Below are positions 9,099 through 17,777 of a DNA stretch of 64,000 nucleotides, one piece after another; within the stretch, counting starts at the first letter, position 1; every line of letters begins with the position of its first letter. The notes below the pieces were generated by a model. It had not been told where the DNA came from and did not search any database. It worked only from the letters and a program-made list of their open reading frames with translations. The stretch spans positions 310,001 to 374,000 of the forward strand of contig NZ_CP132333.1 in assembly GCF_030758935.1 (NCBI RefSeq), written 5' to 3'. Source of the DNA: Geothrix sp. PMB-07. Lineage in GTDB: Bacteria > Acidobacteriota > Holophagae > Holophagales > Holophagaceae. Made by a program: the position numbers and the translations under genes.

Positions 9099-11036
9099 CT
9101 ATTGCGGGGCGACGCCATCCAGATGCTGCCGGAGGGCCGTCATGCTGAAAGGCTTGGCCAGCAGCTTCACCTTCGCGAAGGCGCGGGTCAAAGCCTCAGA
9201 GGCTTCGTCCACGCAGCCCGTGGCGAGAAGCACGGGGACGTCGGGCTGAAGCTCGCGCAGGCGGGGCAGGGTGCCTTGGCCTCCGAGACCCGGCATGTTC
9301 AGATCCAGGATCACCACCTGGGGGCGGTAGCCGGACTCCAGCTGTTTCAGGGCCTGCTCACCGGAGCGGGCCAGACTCACCCGATGGCCCAGACATTCGA
9401 TGACCGGCGCCTGGGTCGCGAGGATCAGCTCATCGTCATCCACCAGCAGGATGTCGAGACCTCGGTGTCCCGTTTCCTGAATGGGGGCCTGAGAGCTGAC
9501 TGCCCTGGGTGGGATGGCAGGGAATGCTGGTAGCCGCAGCCGCACCAGGGTGCCGTGCCCTCGCTCGCTTTGGAGTTCCACCGTGCCCTGGTGTGCCTTG
9601 ATCGTGCTGTACACGATGGAGAGGCCCAGCCCCGTGCCTTTGCCGACAGGCTTCGTGGTGAAGAAGGGATCCATGGCCCTTTCCATGACCTCCTGGGACA
9701 TGCCGGTGCCGGTGTCCTCCACATCGAGCTCCACCCAATCCGGTGAGGCATTGCGAGTACGGAGGGTCAGGCAGCCGCCCATGGGCATGGCGTCGATGGC
9801 GTTGAGCGAGAGGTTCATGAGCACATGCACCAAGGCCGTGGCGTCGCCCAGAATGGGCCGCAACTCAGGATCCAGCTCGGAGGCGAACGATACCTGGGCA
9901 AGGGTGGTGCGTTCCAGCAGCTGCATTTCTTCCTGAATCAGAAGGTTCAGATCCACAGACGCCACTTCCGCCAGGCTCTGGCGGGAGAAATCAAGCAGAC
10001 GGCGCACGACACCACCGCCGCGGATGCTGGCCTTGGTGATGATGGAAAAGGCGTGGTGAACGGCCGTGCCAGGCGGCTGGATTTCCTGGTGCATGGAAGC
10101 CATGCCGAGGATGGAAGCCAGCACGTTGTTCATCTCGTGGGCCACGCCGCCCGCCAGGCTGCCGAGGCTCTCCATCTTCTGGGATCGGTGCAGGAGCCGC
10201 TCCAACTGCAAGCGCTGCTCCTCGGCGGCTTTCAGGCTGGTGATATCGATGTGGGATGCCACCAGGCAGGCGGGCTCCGCGCCCTGAATCCGGGTGAGGT
10301 GGACTCGGAACCAACGCACCCCTTCCTCAAAGAGGGTGGAGCATTCGAACGTGAAGAGGTGGCGCTCACCACGGAGGACGGCCTCAAGACCTTCCGTCAT
10401 GGCCGGGAGCTGGCAGGGCTCCAATCCACCGACCTGTTCGAAGGCTTCAAGGTAGTTGGCCCCGCCCCTGAAGACGTCCGATCCTCCTTTCGCGCGGGCG
10501 AAATCACGCCAGGCCTGATTCACCTTCAGGATGCGGCCCTGGCCATCCAGCACCGCCAGGATGTCGGGCAAGGTGTCGATGATGCGATCTGCGAATTGTT
10601 CAGAAGCCTGCAGGGCCGCCTGGGCTTTCCTCCGTTCCGAAATATCCCGGGAGTTGACCACGATGGCTCGAACCGAGGGGTTCTCAAGCAGGTTGACGGC
10701 CACGGCCTCCATCCAGATCCAGGAGCCATCCCGGCAGGCATAGCGGTATTCTACGCGAACGGGTTGGCCAGGCTGGTGCAGGCAGGCCTGGAAGACCTCC
10801 GTTACTTTCGGTACGTCTTCCGGATGGAAGAATTCGAAGGTGTTCCGGTCCGCCATTTCCTCCGGCGTGAAGCCATGCAGATGCTGGGCTGCAGGGGAGT
10901 TGTAGATGAGCCTGCCCTCGTGGTCCAGCAGGCTGAGGATGTCCCAGGAATGGTCCAACAGCGCCTGCACCCGCTCCGGAGTCACAGCCTCCAAGGCGGC
11001 CTCTCCCCGCATGGCCATTCCCCCTGATTCCGGCAT
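9099..11036 (-). CDS. Hybrid sensor histidine kinase (PAS-PAS-HisKA-HATPase-REC)
   Basis: About 645 residues. Order of domains: PAS (LLDHSWDILSLLDHEGRLIY...), second PAS (IIDTLPDILAVLDGQGRILKVN), HisKA with the phospho-acceptor segment GSLAGGVAHEMNNVLASILG, HATPase_c (NLSLNAIDAMP, DTGTGMSQEVMERAMDPFFTTK, GTGLGLSIV), and a C-terminal receiver with phospho-Asp in VVILDLNMPG. No membrane segment is seen, so it is probably a soluble sensor. The start is uncertain: an ATG at 11036, one at 11012 (GGGGGA six bases upstream) and one at 11081 are in frame. No dedicated output regulator is adjacent. Confidence 0.9.
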   Translation of the reverse strand: MPESGGMAMRGEAALEAVTPERVQALLDHSWDILSLLDHEGRLIYNSPAAQHLHGFTPEEMADRNTFEFFHPEDVPKVTEVFQACLHQPGQPVRVEYRYACRDGSWIWMEAVAVNLLENPSVRAIVVNSRDISERRKAQAALQASEQFADRIIDTLPDILAVLDGQGRILKVNQAWRDFARAKGGSDVFRGGANYLEAFEQVGGLEPCQLPAMTEGLEAVLRGERHLFTFECSTLFEEGVRWFRVHLTRIQGAEPACLVASHIDITSLKAAEEQRLQLERLLHRSQKMESLGSLAGGVAHEMNNVLASILGMASMHQEIQPPGTAVHHAFSIITKASIRGGGVVRRLLDFSRQSLAEVASVDLNLLIQEEMQLLERTTLAQVSFASELDPELRPILGDATALVHVLMNLSLNAIDAMPMGGCLTLRTRNASPDWVELDVEDTGTGMSQEVMERAMDPFFTTKPVGKGTGLGLSIVYSTIKAHQGTVELQSERGHGTLVRLRLPAFPAIPPRAVSSQAPIQETGHRGLDILLVDDDELILATQAPVIECLGHRVSLARSGEQALKQLESGYRPQVVILDLNMPGLGGQGTLPRLRELQPDVPVLLATGCVDEASEALTRAFAKVKLLAKPFSMTALRQHLDGVAPQ

Positions 11037-11119
11037 GGCTCCACCCTCTGGGGCAAGACTATAGCGGTAGCCTGAGCCCATTGGGACTGGATTCTCGTGG
11101 TTGTGAATGAGCCTGGGTT

Positions 11120-12082
11120 TCAGCCTGCGAAGCGATCCGTGGCCGCCACGAGGGCGCGGGAAATGCCAGCGTCATAGGCGCTGTGGCCGGCGTCTGGCAC
11201 GATGACCAGATCAGCCTCTGGCCAGGCCTTGGACAGGGCCCAGGCGCTTTCGATGGGGCACACCATGTCGTAGCGGCCCTGGATGATGGCGCCGGGAATG
11301 CCTTGGAGCCGCGAGGCGTCGCGCAGCAGCTGGGCCTCCTCCATCCAGCCCTTGTTCAGGAAGTAGTGGCACTCGATGCGGGCGAAGGCGAGCGTGGTGG
11401 CCTCGTCGCCGTAGGAGGCGATGAAATCGGGATCGGGAATGAGCTTGCTGGTGGCGCCTTCCCAGATGCTCCAGGCCTTCGCGGCGGGCAGGTTCACAGC
11501 CGGATCGTCGCTCAGCAGGCGCTTGGCGTAGGCCTGCAGGAAGTCGCCGCGCTCGGCCTCGGGGATGGCGTCGCGGTAGGGCTCCCAGGCATCGGGGAAG
11601 ATGCGGCTCGCGCCCTCCTGGTAGAGCCAATCCACCTCGCGCTGCCGCAGCAGGAAGATGCCGCGGAGCAGCAGCTCCGTCACGCGCTCGGGGTGCTTTT
11701 CCGCATAGGCCAATCCCAGCGTGGCACCCCAGGAACCTCCGAAGACCATCCAGCGTTCGATGCCCAGGTGCTCACGGATGCGCTCGATATCGGCCACCAG
11801 GTCCCAGGTGGTGTTCTCCCGCACCTCGGCGTAGGGCGTGCTCTGGCCGCAGCCGCGCTGATCGAAGAGGATGATGCGGTACTTCTCCGGATCGAAGTAG
11901 CGTCGGTGCTTGGGGCTGGTGCCACCGCCGGGACCTCCATGGAGGAAGATCACGGGTTTGCCCTCGGGGTTGCCGCTCTCCTCTACGTGCAGCTCGTGGA
12001 GATCCGAGACCTTCAGGCGATGCACGCGGTAGGGCTCAAAGGCGGGATAGAGCCAGCTGACGGGATCCTTGCGAAGCGGCAT
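11120..12082 (-). CDS. pip: Prolyl aminopeptidase (proline iminopeptidase)
   Basis: 320 residues, alpha/beta-hydrolase of the S33 family, which removes N-terminal proline from peptides. The oxyanion-hole HGGPGGG motif, DQRGCGQS, the nucleophile elbow GGSWGATL (Ser near residue 113) and the C-terminal GHSAYD (catalytic His) are all present. Start ATG has GGAG six bases upstream. It follows the EamA gene by ten bases and probably shares its transcript. Cytoplasmic. Confidence 0.94.
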   Translation of the reverse strand: MPLRKDPVSWLYPAFEPYRVHRLKVSDLHELHVEESGNPEGKPVIFLHGGPGGGTSPKHRRYFDPEKYRIILFDQRGCGQSTPYAEVRENTTWDLVADIERIREHLGIERWMVFGGSWGATLGLAYAEKHPERVTELLLRGIFLLRQREVDWLYQEGASRIFPDAWEPYRDAIPEAERGDFLQAYAKRLLSDDPAVNLPAAKAWSIWEGATSKLIPDPDFIASYGDEATTLAFARIECHYFLNKGWMEEAQLLRDASRLQGIPGAIIQGRYDMVCPIESAWALSKAWPEADLVIVPDAGHSAYDAGISRALVAATDRFAG

Positions 12083-12091
12083 GGGGGACTC

Positions 12092-12979
12092 CTACACGAA
12101 GAAGAGCGCAGCGGCGCCAGCCAGGGCCAGCAGGGTGCCCAGGATGGCATGACCGCTCACCTTCTCCTTGAAGATGAAATGGGACACGGGCAGCAGGATG
12201 ACCGGCGACAGCGACATGAGGGTGGCCGCCACGCCCATGGAGGACCGTGCGATGGCGATGAGGGAGAGCACCACGCCCAGCACGGGGCCGGTGACGGCGC
12301 CCAGACCGATGAAGGCGGTGGCGCGGCCATCCCGCAGGGCGCCCAGGGTGCGGCGGAGCTGGCCGGTGGCGGCGAAGTAGAGCAGCAGGGCTGCCACGCC
12401 CGCCGTGGCCCGGATGAGGTTGGCGGAAATGGGCGGGAAGTTGCCCGCCAGGCCGAACTTGCTGAAGACGAGTCCGATGGACTGGCCCAGGGCGCCGCCG
12501 ATGCCCAGCAGAATGCCGCGCCAGAGGTGGGGGTGGTCTTCGTGCTCGCCGCCGCCCCACACCACCCAGCCGATGCCGCCGAGGGTGACCGCCATGGCCA
12601 GGACCTTGGGCAGGCTCAGGTTCTGGCCCAGGAACAGCCACGCCAGCAGGGCGCTGAAGAGCGGAGAAAGCGTCATGAGCAGCATGGACAGGCGGGCGCC
12701 GATGAGCACGAAGGCCTCGAACAGCACCGCGTCGCCCAGGGCGAAGCCGATGAGCCCCGATACCCCCAGCCAGCCGATGCGCGCCGCGCCCGCCTGCATG
12801 GGAAAGGGGCTTCCGTAGAAGAGGAGGTGCACCAGCACCAGCGTGGCCCAGGCCATGAGCAGACGGCCCAGGTTCACCGAGGCCGAACCCACACGGCGGC
12901 CCGCCACGGTGAAGCACACAGAGTTCAACGACCAGCAGACGGCCGTGAGAAGGGCAGCGCTTTCGCCAAGGTAGGGCAA
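12092..12979 (-). CDS. EamA/DMT-family transporter
   Basis: 295 residues with two EamA repeats of five helices each (AVCWSLNSVCFTVAGR... and GGALGQSIGLVFSKFG...). Likely exports a small metabolite across the inner membrane; the substrate is unknown. The start is a TTG at 12979 with GGAG five bases upstream. A small histidine-rich cytoplasmic loop (GGGEHEDHPHLWRG) separates the two halves. Precedes pip by ten bases. Confidence 0.85.
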   Translation of the reverse strand: MPYLGESAALLTAVCWSLNSVCFTVAGRRVGSASVNLGRLLMAWATLVLVHLLFYGSPFPMQAGAARIGWLGVSGLIGFALGDAVLFEAFVLIGARLSMLLMTLSPLFSALLAWLFLGQNLSLPKVLAMAVTLGGIGWVVWGGGEHEDHPHLWRGILLGIGGALGQSIGLVFSKFGLAGNFPPISANLIRATAGVAALLLYFAATGQLRRTLGALRDGRATAFIGLGAVTGPVLGVVLSLIAIARSSMGVAATLMSLSPVILLPVSHFIFKEKVSGHAILGTLLALAGAAALFFV

Positions 12980-13023
12980 GGGGACTCCGCGGGTTCCCCA
13001 TCCATGGGGTGAGCACGCCCCAG

Positions 13024-13062
13024 TGTCGCAGCGGAGCGACAGTATGTCCTCGTGTCACGAGG
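13024..13062. repeat. Two small inverted repeats after the CPBP gene
   Basis: Two perfect hairpins lie in the 84-bp gap between the CPBP and EamA genes: TGTCGC/GCGACA (13024-13041) and CCTCGTG/CACGAGG with a one-base centre (13048-13062). On the minus strand they follow the CPBP stop directly but no T-run follows, so a Rho-independent terminator is possible, not certain. They could equally protect mRNA 3' ends. Confidence 0.4.
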
Positions 13063-13063
13063 C

Positions 13064-13873
13064 TCAGGTTTGGGCGTCTTGCACCCGCAACAACCCTTCG
13101 GATTCCGCCGTGACCCGCTGCAGCGCCGCCAGCCCGGCCGTCAGCAGCAGAAAACCGAGACCCCAGATCCACCAGGGTTGAAAACGGGAATCGGACAGGT
13201 AGGGAATGTGGAAGGTGTGGGTGAGAGAAGCTGACAGATTGTTCAGGAAATGGGCGAAGACCGCGGGCCAGAGGGAGCCGGTTCTCACCGTGAGCCAGCC
13301 GAAGAGGAGGCCTGCCAGGCACCCAATGGGAAACTGCCAGGGGTTCATGTGAAAGAGGGCGAACAAAAGGGCCGAACCGATGATGGCTTTGCGCGGTCCG
13401 TAGCGCAGCAGGAAGCCGCTCAGGATCAGGCCCCGGAACAGAGGCTCTTCGGACAGGGGCGCGCCCAACACGAGGCTGGGCCAACCCATGTCTTGAAACA
13501 GCCGCTCGAACCAGGTCGGCGGAGGGAGCGCATGAGCCACCCAGGCATCCACGCCATTGCAGACAAGGAGGAGGCCCGCCGTGGCGAGTGGCACGAGGGG
13601 CCAGACGAGACCAGATACCGGCCGGTGTGGAAAGAAGTCGGCCCACGCTCTTCGGCCGAGGCGGCGACCGACAAGCAAGGTCAACCAGGTTCCGCTCAAC
13701 TGGGCCAGCACCGTGGCCCATGCGGCCCAGCGGTGAAGTTTCAGGGCGGCCAGTAACGCGGCAGGAATGCTCGTCAAGGTGCCGAACAGGAAGAAGAGGA
13801 GCAGAACAAGCAGGGCTTGGGCGAAGCCAGGATAGGGCTTCTGCAAAGGCGCAGCCGTCTCCGGTTCAGTCAT
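13064..13873 (-). CDS. CPBP-family intramembrane metalloprotease
   Basis: 269 residues, about seven or eight membrane helices. The Abi/CPBP signature is intact: EEPLFRGLILSG (glutamates for zinc-activated water) followed by LLFALFHMNPWQFPIG and WPAVFAHFLNN, which carry the two histidines. This family is related to Rce1 CAAX proteases; in bacteria some members mature peptides or give bacteriocin immunity, but no peptide gene is nearby. It lies between hemW and the EamA gene on the same strand. Confidence 0.88.
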   Translation of the reverse strand: MTEPETAAPLQKPYPGFAQALLVLLLFFLFGTLTSIPAALLAALKLHRWAAWATVLAQLSGTWLTLLVGRRLGRRAWADFFPHRPVSGLVWPLVPLATAGLLLVCNGVDAWVAHALPPPTWFERLFQDMGWPSLVLGAPLSEEPLFRGLILSGFLLRYGPRKAIIGSALLFALFHMNPWQFPIGCLAGLLFGWLTVRTGSLWPAVFAHFLNNLSASLTHTFHIPYLSDSRFQPWWIWGLGFLLLTAGLAALQRVTAESEGLLRVQDAQT

Positions 13874-13914
13874 GGGGAATCCTTTGGGGGGAATTCCAGG
13901 GTACTACTGCAGCC

Positions 13915-15033
13915 TCAGACGAACATCTGCAGAATGCCGTTGCTCATGAGCATGCCGCGGCTGCTGAGGCGCACGTGATCGCCGTCCCAAATGACCAACC
14001 CTTCGCTGGCCAGGGCGCGCAGGCGGGTCTCCCAGGCATCGCACAGGGGCCGGAGGTTGAGCTGCTCGGCCTGTTCGCGCAGGTGGTTCCAACCAATGCC
14101 GCGATGCAGGCGCAGGCCCAGCAAGGGGATCTCCGAAAGGGCTTCGGCGCCATCGAGCTCCTGGATTTCCAACGCGCCGCGGCCCTCGGTCCAGGCCGGA
14201 ATGACACTTGACTCCGTCCAGCGGCAGGCGCCCATCTGGGAGGCAGCGCTGGGGCCGAGGCCCAGGTAGGGGCGGCGCTCCCAGTAGCGCGTGTTGTGGA
14301 TGGATTCCCCGCCGGGTTGAGCGTAGTTGCTGATCTCGTAGGGCTGGAGGCCCAGGCGGGGAAGCTCCAGTTGCAGGGCCTCGAAGGCGTCGGCCACCTC
14401 ATCTTCGGTGGGAAGGGTGAGGCGGCCCGCGTCGATGTCGGCGCGCAAGGGGCAGGCCTTGTCCAGGTCGAGCAGGTAGATGCTGAGGTGTTCCAGTCCA
14501 GTGGCAGCCAGGGTGCGGGCATCCTCGATCACTTTGGACAGCGACTGTCCAGGGATACCCACCATGAGATCCGCGCTGCGGCGCTGGAAGCCCGCCGCCC
14601 GGGCCAGCTCGAGGGATTCCATCGCCTGCACGGAGCCATGGATGCGCCCCAGGCGGCCCAGCAGGTCATCATCCAGGGCCTGCACGCCCAGGCTGATGCG
14701 ATCCCAGCCCAGTTCGCGCGCTAAGCCCAGCCAGGCCGCATCCACGGTGCCGGGGTTGGCCTCCAGGGTGGCTTCGGCCAGAGGAGTCAGGTCGAAGGCT
14801 GCGCGCACTGCGGCCGTGAGTTCGGTCAGTTCTTCGGCGCTGAGCAGGGAGGGTGTGCCACCGCCCAGGTAGAGGGTATCCACGGGCGGGCGGCCCAACG
14901 CTGCACCCCAGTGTCTGACCTCGTGGATGAGCCGCCGGATGGTGTCCGGCTGGAGGGCGCGGTCCCGGGTGGTGGCGAAGGAGCAGTAGGTGCAGCGGTC
15001 CAGACAAAATGGCACATGAAGGTAGAGGCCCAT
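13915..15033 (-). CDS. hemW: HemW-like radical SAM protein
   Basis: 372 residues from the ATG at 15033. The radical-SAM cluster motif CLDRCTYCSF (C-x3-C-x2-C) follows LYLHVPF, with the YLGGGTPSLL and GVQALDDDLLGRLGR segments, and a C-terminal HemN_C-like region. HemW proteins are haem chaperones rather than true coproporphyrinogen oxidases; the C-x3-C-x2-C motif without the extra Cys of HemN (CxxCxC) fits HemW. An alternative TTG start at 15093 would overlap the upstream gene by 11 bases. Confidence 0.9.
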   Translation of the reverse strand: MGLYLHVPFCLDRCTYCSFATTRDRALQPDTIRRLIHEVRHWGAALGRPPVDTLYLGGGTPSLLSAEELTELTAAVRAAFDLTPLAEATLEANPGTVDAAWLGLARELGWDRISLGVQALDDDLLGRLGRIHGSVQAMESLELARAAGFQRRSADLMVGIPGQSLSKVIEDARTLAATGLEHLSIYLLDLDKACPLRADIDAGRLTLPTEDEVADAFEALQLELPRLGLQPYEISNYAQPGGESIHNTRYWERRPYLGLGPSAASQMGACRWTESSVIPAWTEGRGALEIQELDGAEALSEIPLLGLRLHRGIGWNHLREQAEQLNLRPLCDAWETRLRALASEGLVIWDGDHVRLSSRGMLMSNGILQMFV

Positions 15034-15082
15034 GGGCGCGGCATGGGCCTCCTGTCGGAAAACAGGAAGGCGGCGGCTGAGT

Positions 15083-15826
15083 TCAGGGTTCAACCACCAC
15101 CCGCTTCATGGTGTCGCGCAGCGCCCGCACTTCCGCGGGAAAGCGCCAGGGCGCCTGGAAGGGCTCGGCGGCCTGGTCCAGGGCGAGATAGCGCTGCTGA
15201 AGGCGTTTCTGCTGCTCGGCGCGAAGGGGTTGCCCGGTGCCCAGGTGGGCTTCCAGCAGCTCGAGGTTCTGGTGGAGCCGAGCCGCCTGGGGAGTGTAGA
15301 GGAACACGCTCAAAAGGAGTTGGCCCAGGGCCAAACCCAAGAGCAGGAATCCCCCCACCAAGGGAAACCTCGGGCCGGAGCCCAGCCCCAAAGCCAGCCA
15401 CCAGCCCAGCAAACCCATGAGGGCCACCGCGAGGACCGGCGCCGCAGGCAGGAACCAGAGGCCGTTGCCCCAGAGGCAGTCGTGGATGAGGGAATCGGTC
15501 ACGGCCTCCAGGGTCCGGCGGTTGCCAGCGGCGCGGGCTTTGGCCAGGTGCTGGTCGAGCGCGTCCCAGGCCGCCTGTTGGGCCGGGTTGAGGTTGGGCG
15601 CCAGGCGCTTGCCGTCCGGCGCGGTTCTTGGGCGGACCACCACGCCCTTCTGGACGGCCTTCTCGGGCTCCATGGCCGGGGGCGCGGGCGGCTCCAGGAT
15701 CTCCGCGTCCGCAGGTGGCGGGAGGTTGGTGATATGCGTTTGTCCAGCGGTGTCCCGCCAATAGTAGGTGCGCTGCTGCGGCTGGCCGAGGAGGGCCAGG
15801 AAGGCCAGCCCGAGGGCCGCGATCAC
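15083..15826 (-). CDS. Membrane protein with DUF4124-like N-terminus
   Basis: 247 residues. After a short hydrophobic signal (ALGLAFLALLG) comes YYWRDTAGQTHITNLPP, which resembles the DUF4124 segment (a small domain of unknown role in exported proteins). Two membrane helices lie at about residues 128-178, and the C-terminus is a helical, charged segment. It starts with GTG, AGGA seven bases before it. It sits between gmhA and hemW in a same-strand run. Function unknown. Confidence 0.7.
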   Translation of the reverse strand: MIAALGLAFLALLGQPQQRTYYWRDTAGQTHITNLPPPADAEILEPPAPPAMEPEKAVQKGVVVRPRTAPDGKRLAPNLNPAQQAAWDALDQHLAKARAAGNRRTLEAVTDSLIHDCLWGNGLWFLPAAPVLAVALMGLLGWWLALGLGSGPRFPLVGGFLLLGLALGQLLLSVFLYTPQAARLHQNLELLEAHLGTGQPLRAEQQKRLQQRYLALDQAAEPFQAPWRFPAEVRALRDTMKRVVVEP

Positions 15827-15835
15827 CGGCAGGTC

Positions 15836-16399
15836 CTAGAAATGGGCATCAAGGGCCTCGCACCAGAAGTGGTAGATCATCTGGTGGATTTCCTGGATGC
15901 GGGCTGTGACCGTGCTGGGCACCACCAGTGCGTCGTCCATGAGCCCCGCCAGCTGGCCGCCGTCCCGGCCCAGGAGACCGAGGGTGCGGACACCGAGTTC
16001 TTTCGCAGAAGCCACGGCGCGGATGACGTTGGCACTGTTGCCGCTGGTGCTGATGCCGATGAGCAGGTCGCCCGGTCGTCCCAGGGCTTCCACTTGGCGG
16101 GAGAAGACCTGATCGAAACCATAGTCATTGCCGATGGCCGTGAGGGCAGAGGTGTCGGTGGTGAGCGCAATGCCAGCGAGGGCCCGGCGCTCCTTCACGT
16201 AGCGGCCGCTGAGCTCGGCGGCCAAATGCTGGGCATCCGCCGCGCTGCCGCCATTGCCGCAGACCAGGATCCGGCCCCCACGGCGCAGCCGTTCGGCCAT
16301 GTCATCGGCCTGGGCGACGATGCGGTCCATCTCGCGCTCGAAGAAGGTCTGCTTCAGCTGGATGGAAGATTGGACATGCTGGAGGAGGATCTGTTTCAT
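15836..16399 (-). CDS. gmhA: Sedoheptulose-7-phosphate isomerase
   Basis: 187 residues, the usual length for GmhA, which makes D-glycero-manno-heptose 7-phosphate for LPS core heptose. The SIS domain is clear: [38 protein letters not shown] and [15 protein letters not shown]. The upstream extension of the open frame is not conserved, so ATG at 16399 is used. It heads the minus-strand run and diverges from the haem-motif membrane protein. Confidence 0.95.
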   Translation of the reverse strand: MKQILLQHVQSSIQLKQTFFEREMDRIVAQADDMAERLRRGGRILVCGNGGSAADAQHLAAELSGRYVKERRALAGIALTTDTSALTAIGNDYGFDQVFSRQVEALGRPGDLLIGISTSGNSANVIRAVASAKELGVRTLGLLGRDGGQLAGLMDDALVVPSTVTARIQEIHQMIYHFWCEALDAHF

Positions 16400-16488
16400 G
16401 TTCCTAAATATGACAGGAATTCCACTCCCCAGTTTCGATGCGGGCTGGCAGACTGCGGTAAGTATTGCCTCGACAGGTAAGGGACCCA

Positions 16489-17478
16489 ATGGATTGGATT
16501 GCCCTCAAACACGCGCTGTTGTCCCATCTTCCGGTGGCCGCGGGCCTGTTGCTGCCCTGGCCCCTGTTCGCCGCACAGCGGCCCGGGCGCGGCATCCGCC
16601 CCTGGTGGACAGTGACCCGCTATCTGGGTTGGATGGGCCTTCTGGGCAGTCTGGCATCCCTGGTCAGCGGCCTGGCCTCGGGCCGCCTCCTGGGGCTCTT
16701 GCCGGCCCACCGGCTCCTGCCTGCGCCCGCCACTGGGCAGGGGCCTGAGGCGCTCCTGTTCCGCCACGCAGCGCTCGGTGGCCTCTCTCTGCTGGTGGGC
16801 CTTGCCGCCATCTGGGCCATGAACCGCTCGCGGAAGGATCATCAAAGCCTTGGCTTCGTGGCCCTAGTGCTGGGGCTGGGCTGGTCGGCGCTGCTGCTGA
16901 TGGCGGGCGATGCCGGCTACCGGCTGGCCCATGCGCGCGCGGCCAAGCCCGTGGTGGTGGAGGCTCCGCCCCTCGTTCCCAAAGCGGTCCTTCCACAAAC
17001 CGTGACCTCCACCGGAATTTCGGCCACGGCGGACGCCGAGGAAAAAGCCCCGGTCCGCGCCCTGGACTATGCCGCGTTGGAAGCCATTCACAGTGAGCCC
17101 GTGAAGTCCCCGGCCCACGGTGGCCGCTGGATCCGAGTCTGGGCCAGCCCTGAAGCTGCTGCGGCCTACCGGGCTGGTCAGCCCCTGCCTGAAGGCGCCC
17201 TGGTGGTGCTGAGTTCGATGGAGGACCGCTATGGCCGCCCCGGCTCCGAGAATGGTCCCCTCTACGCCCTGGAGATGAAGCCTTCGGGCCCCACGTTCAC
17301 ATTCTATTGGGCCCGCATTCCCATGGAGCAGCGCCGGGCCTTCGGAGGCGAGGCCAAGGCCTACTGGCGCGGAACAGATACCCACCTGGAAGGCTGTCGC
17401 AGCTGCCATGCCACCGGCATGGCCGACCCCGCCGCACGCAGCCGCTGGCGCCTCAAGCGAATCACCTCAGCGGATTAG
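16489..17478 (+). CDS. Membrane protein with C-terminal haem-c motif (cytochrome P460-like domain)
   Basis: 329 residues. The N-terminal half has four hydrophobic helices with histidines at their ends ([16 protein letters not shown]..., [31 protein letters not shown]), like DUF2231-type membrane domains. The C-terminal half resembles the cytochrome P460 fold ([25 protein letters not shown]) and ends with CRSCHATGM, one CxxCH haem-attachment motif at about residues 303-307. The topology would put the haem domain in the periplasm. P460 proteins oxidise hydroxylamine or bind NO, but the diagnostic lysine cross-link cannot be placed by eye, so an electron-transfer role is also possible. Confidence 0.7.
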   Translation: MDWIALKHALLSHLPVAAGLLLPWPLFAAQRPGRGIRPWWTVTRYLGWMGLLGSLASLVSGLASGRLLGLLPAHRLLPAPATGQGPEALLFRHAALGGLSLLVGLAAIWAMNRSRKDHQSLGFVALVLGLGWSALLLMAGDAGYRLAHARAAKPVVVEAPPLVPKAVLPQTVTSTGISATADAEEKAPVRALDYAALEAIHSEPVKSPAHGGRWIRVWASPEAAAAYRAGQPLPEGALVVLSSMEDRYGRPGSENGPLYALEMKPSGPTFTFYWARIPMEQRRAFGGEAKAYWRGTDTHLEGCRSCHATGMADPAARSRWRLKRITSAD

Positions 17479-17608
17479 TCGGCTGTTTCCTCATGTCCGA
17501 CCTGTTTGGGTTGGCCACAGCCCTCCCGTTGGTCACGCACCGTGGTCGAAGGCGAACCCGTATCAGGCCCGCCTTCATCCGTGTGAATCCGTGGCTTCAT
17601 ACGGAATT

Positions 17609-17744
17609 GAGTTCAAAAGATAAGGAACACCACCAAGGCGCCAAGACACCAAGAAAACCAGAGCCGCTATTCATGCAGTTCTTGGTGCCTTGGTGCCTTG
17701 GTGGTGAAAGTCTTTTTGGATTGGATTGAACGCAACTTGGTATC
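17609..17744. repeat. Dispersed palindromic repeat, copy A
   Basis: A 136-bp block in the gap between 17479 and 17777. It shares its core and flanks with 40971-41096. Its two arms, 17629-17656 and the complement of 17678-17705, are 28 bases built from CACCAAGG/CGCCAAGA-type units and pair almost perfectly around a ~21-base loop. No protein is conserved over it; the ORFs it gives are by-products. The rest of the gap (17479-17608) shows nothing I can assign. Confidence 0.8.
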
Positions 17745-17777
17745 AAAGCCCTTTCCTCGACCAGGACGGACCTCGCG

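Noticed and set aside
12036-13721. 561-residue open frame over the EamA and CPBP genes
   Set aside because: Off-frame reading of two genes with strong family motifs. The product is Arg/Pro/Gly-rich and matches nothing recognisable.
13915-15093. True coproporphyrinogen III oxidase HemN
   Set aside because: The cluster motif is C-x3-C-x2-C with no following CxC element and the length fits HemW better.
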